Shown in pieces: positions 63,709 to 64,000 of a stretch of 64,000 nt of DNA. Where the stretch lies: positions 1,240,001 to 1,304,000 of the forward strand of contig NZ_AP028065.1 in assembly GCF_030297135.1 (NCBI RefSeq). The letters run 5' to 3'. The notes beneath the pieces were generated by a model. That model searched no databases and was not told the origin of the DNA. It worked only from the letters and a program-made list of their open reading frames with translations. Source of the stretch: Pseudoalteromonas apostichopi (GTDB taxonomy: Bacteria; Pseudomonadota; Gammaproteobacteria; Enterobacterales; Alteromonadaceae). Position 1 is the first letter of the stretch. The number at the start of each line of letters is the position of its first letter. The translations under genes were made by a program, and so were the position numbers.

Positions 63709-64000
63709 CCAGCAACCCTCATCACTTCTTCAATTGTCGTTTTTCCTTGAAGTGCTTTTAACAGTCCATCTTGTTTCAAGCTACGTAGACTTTTATCAGC
63801 CATAAGCTGATATAGGTTGTCGAGTAACTTTTCATCTTTTGCTAAGCGTTTAACATCATTATCGCAAGGTAAATACTCTAGAAATGCCACTCGACCAGCA
63901 TAACCTGTATGTTCACAGTGTTCACAACCAACAGCTTGGTGTAATCCAGCGTATTCAGGTTGATTCAAAGCATGTAAGCCATATTTTTCGAATTGAAGCA
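63705..64000 (-). CDS. gspE: Type II secretion-like ATPase GspE, C-terminal part only (cut by window edge)
   Basis: Only the last 98 or so codons are present; the reading frame continues past the window end, so the 5' part, including Walker A and B, is not visible. What is seen is the C-terminal zinc-motif region and the terminal helices: GCEHCEHTGYAGRVAFLEYL, then LKQDGLLKALQGKTTIEEVMRVAG, which is the standard ending of GspE/PilB ATPases. Only a C-x-x-C pair is in view; the other pair of a tetracysteine motif would lie upstream and in this copy may be missing or outside the window. Confidence 0.9.
   Translation of the reverse strand, partial: LQFEKYGLHALNQPEYAGLHQAVGCEHCEHTGYAGRVAFLEYLPCDNDVKRLAKDEKLLDNLYQLMADKSLRSLKQDGLLKALQGKTTIEEVMRVAG

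Overview
This window looks like chromosome of a marine gammaproteobacterium of the order Alteromonadales, most likely Pseudoalteromonas. That is inferred from moderate-to-low GC, the protein families present (DciA, YjbH, Wza/Wzb/Wzc, a general-secretion-type operon) and intergenic regions packed with short dispersed hairpin repeats. No marker gene such as rRNA is present to confirm it. No tRNA, rRNA, CRISPR array or transposase was found.

Layout. 0-14 kb: sparse genes separated by repeat islands. They are dciA (minus), a sugar nucleotidyltransferase plus hexosamine-kinase-like pair (plus), two paralogous lipoproteins and a YjbH-family outer-membrane protein (minus), and a beta-CASP metallo-beta-lactamase nuclease (plus). 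14-37 kb, all minus: a capsule/exopolysaccharide locus. In transcription order it holds wza, wzb, wzc, wecB, glycosyltransferases, a Wzx flippase, a GNAT acetyltransferase, a Wzy polymerase, a DegT/DnrJ aminotransferase, a small phosphoglycosyl transferase, manC, a phosphomannomutase, a WbpM/PglF-type 4,6-dehydratase, ugd, a UDP-glucuronate 4-epimerase and galU. 37-38.7 kb: the densest repeat island, including a three-copy array.

38.7-45.7 kb (minus): a second polysaccharide operon with tandem WecA paralogues, an ATP-grasp ligase, an N-(carboxyethyl)-amino-acid (opine) synthase-like dehydrogenase, a second flippase and a glycosyltransferase. 46-52.4 kb (plus): wzz, two glycosyltransferases, a WecG/TagA/CpsF transferase, a second Wzy, then a beta-propeller lipoprotein that may be a polysaccharide lyase or binding protein. 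52.4-56.2 kb (minus): a wcaK-wcaL-wzxC cassette like part of the colanic acid cluster. 56.2-64 kb (minus): a type II secretion-like operon from partial gspE to a lipoprotein secretin, with no gspG between gspF and gspH.

How it fits together. galU, ugd and the epimerase can supply UDP-Glc, UDP-GlcA and UDP-GalA. manC with the mutase can supply GDP-Man. wecB can supply UDP-ManNAc. The dehydratase and aminotransferase can supply a 4-amino-4,6-dideoxyhexose. Two polymerases, three flippases, one Wzz, one Wzc, two WecA and one PglC-like initiator imply at least two Wzx/Wzy assembly lines, one exported through Wza. The opine-synthase/ATP-grasp pair suggests amino-acid (opine) decoration of a uronic acid in one polymer. 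The repeat islands lie at operon boundaries, often within a few bases of stop codons, are absent from the tight operons, and every recognisable copy of the main families reads the same way on the plus strand.
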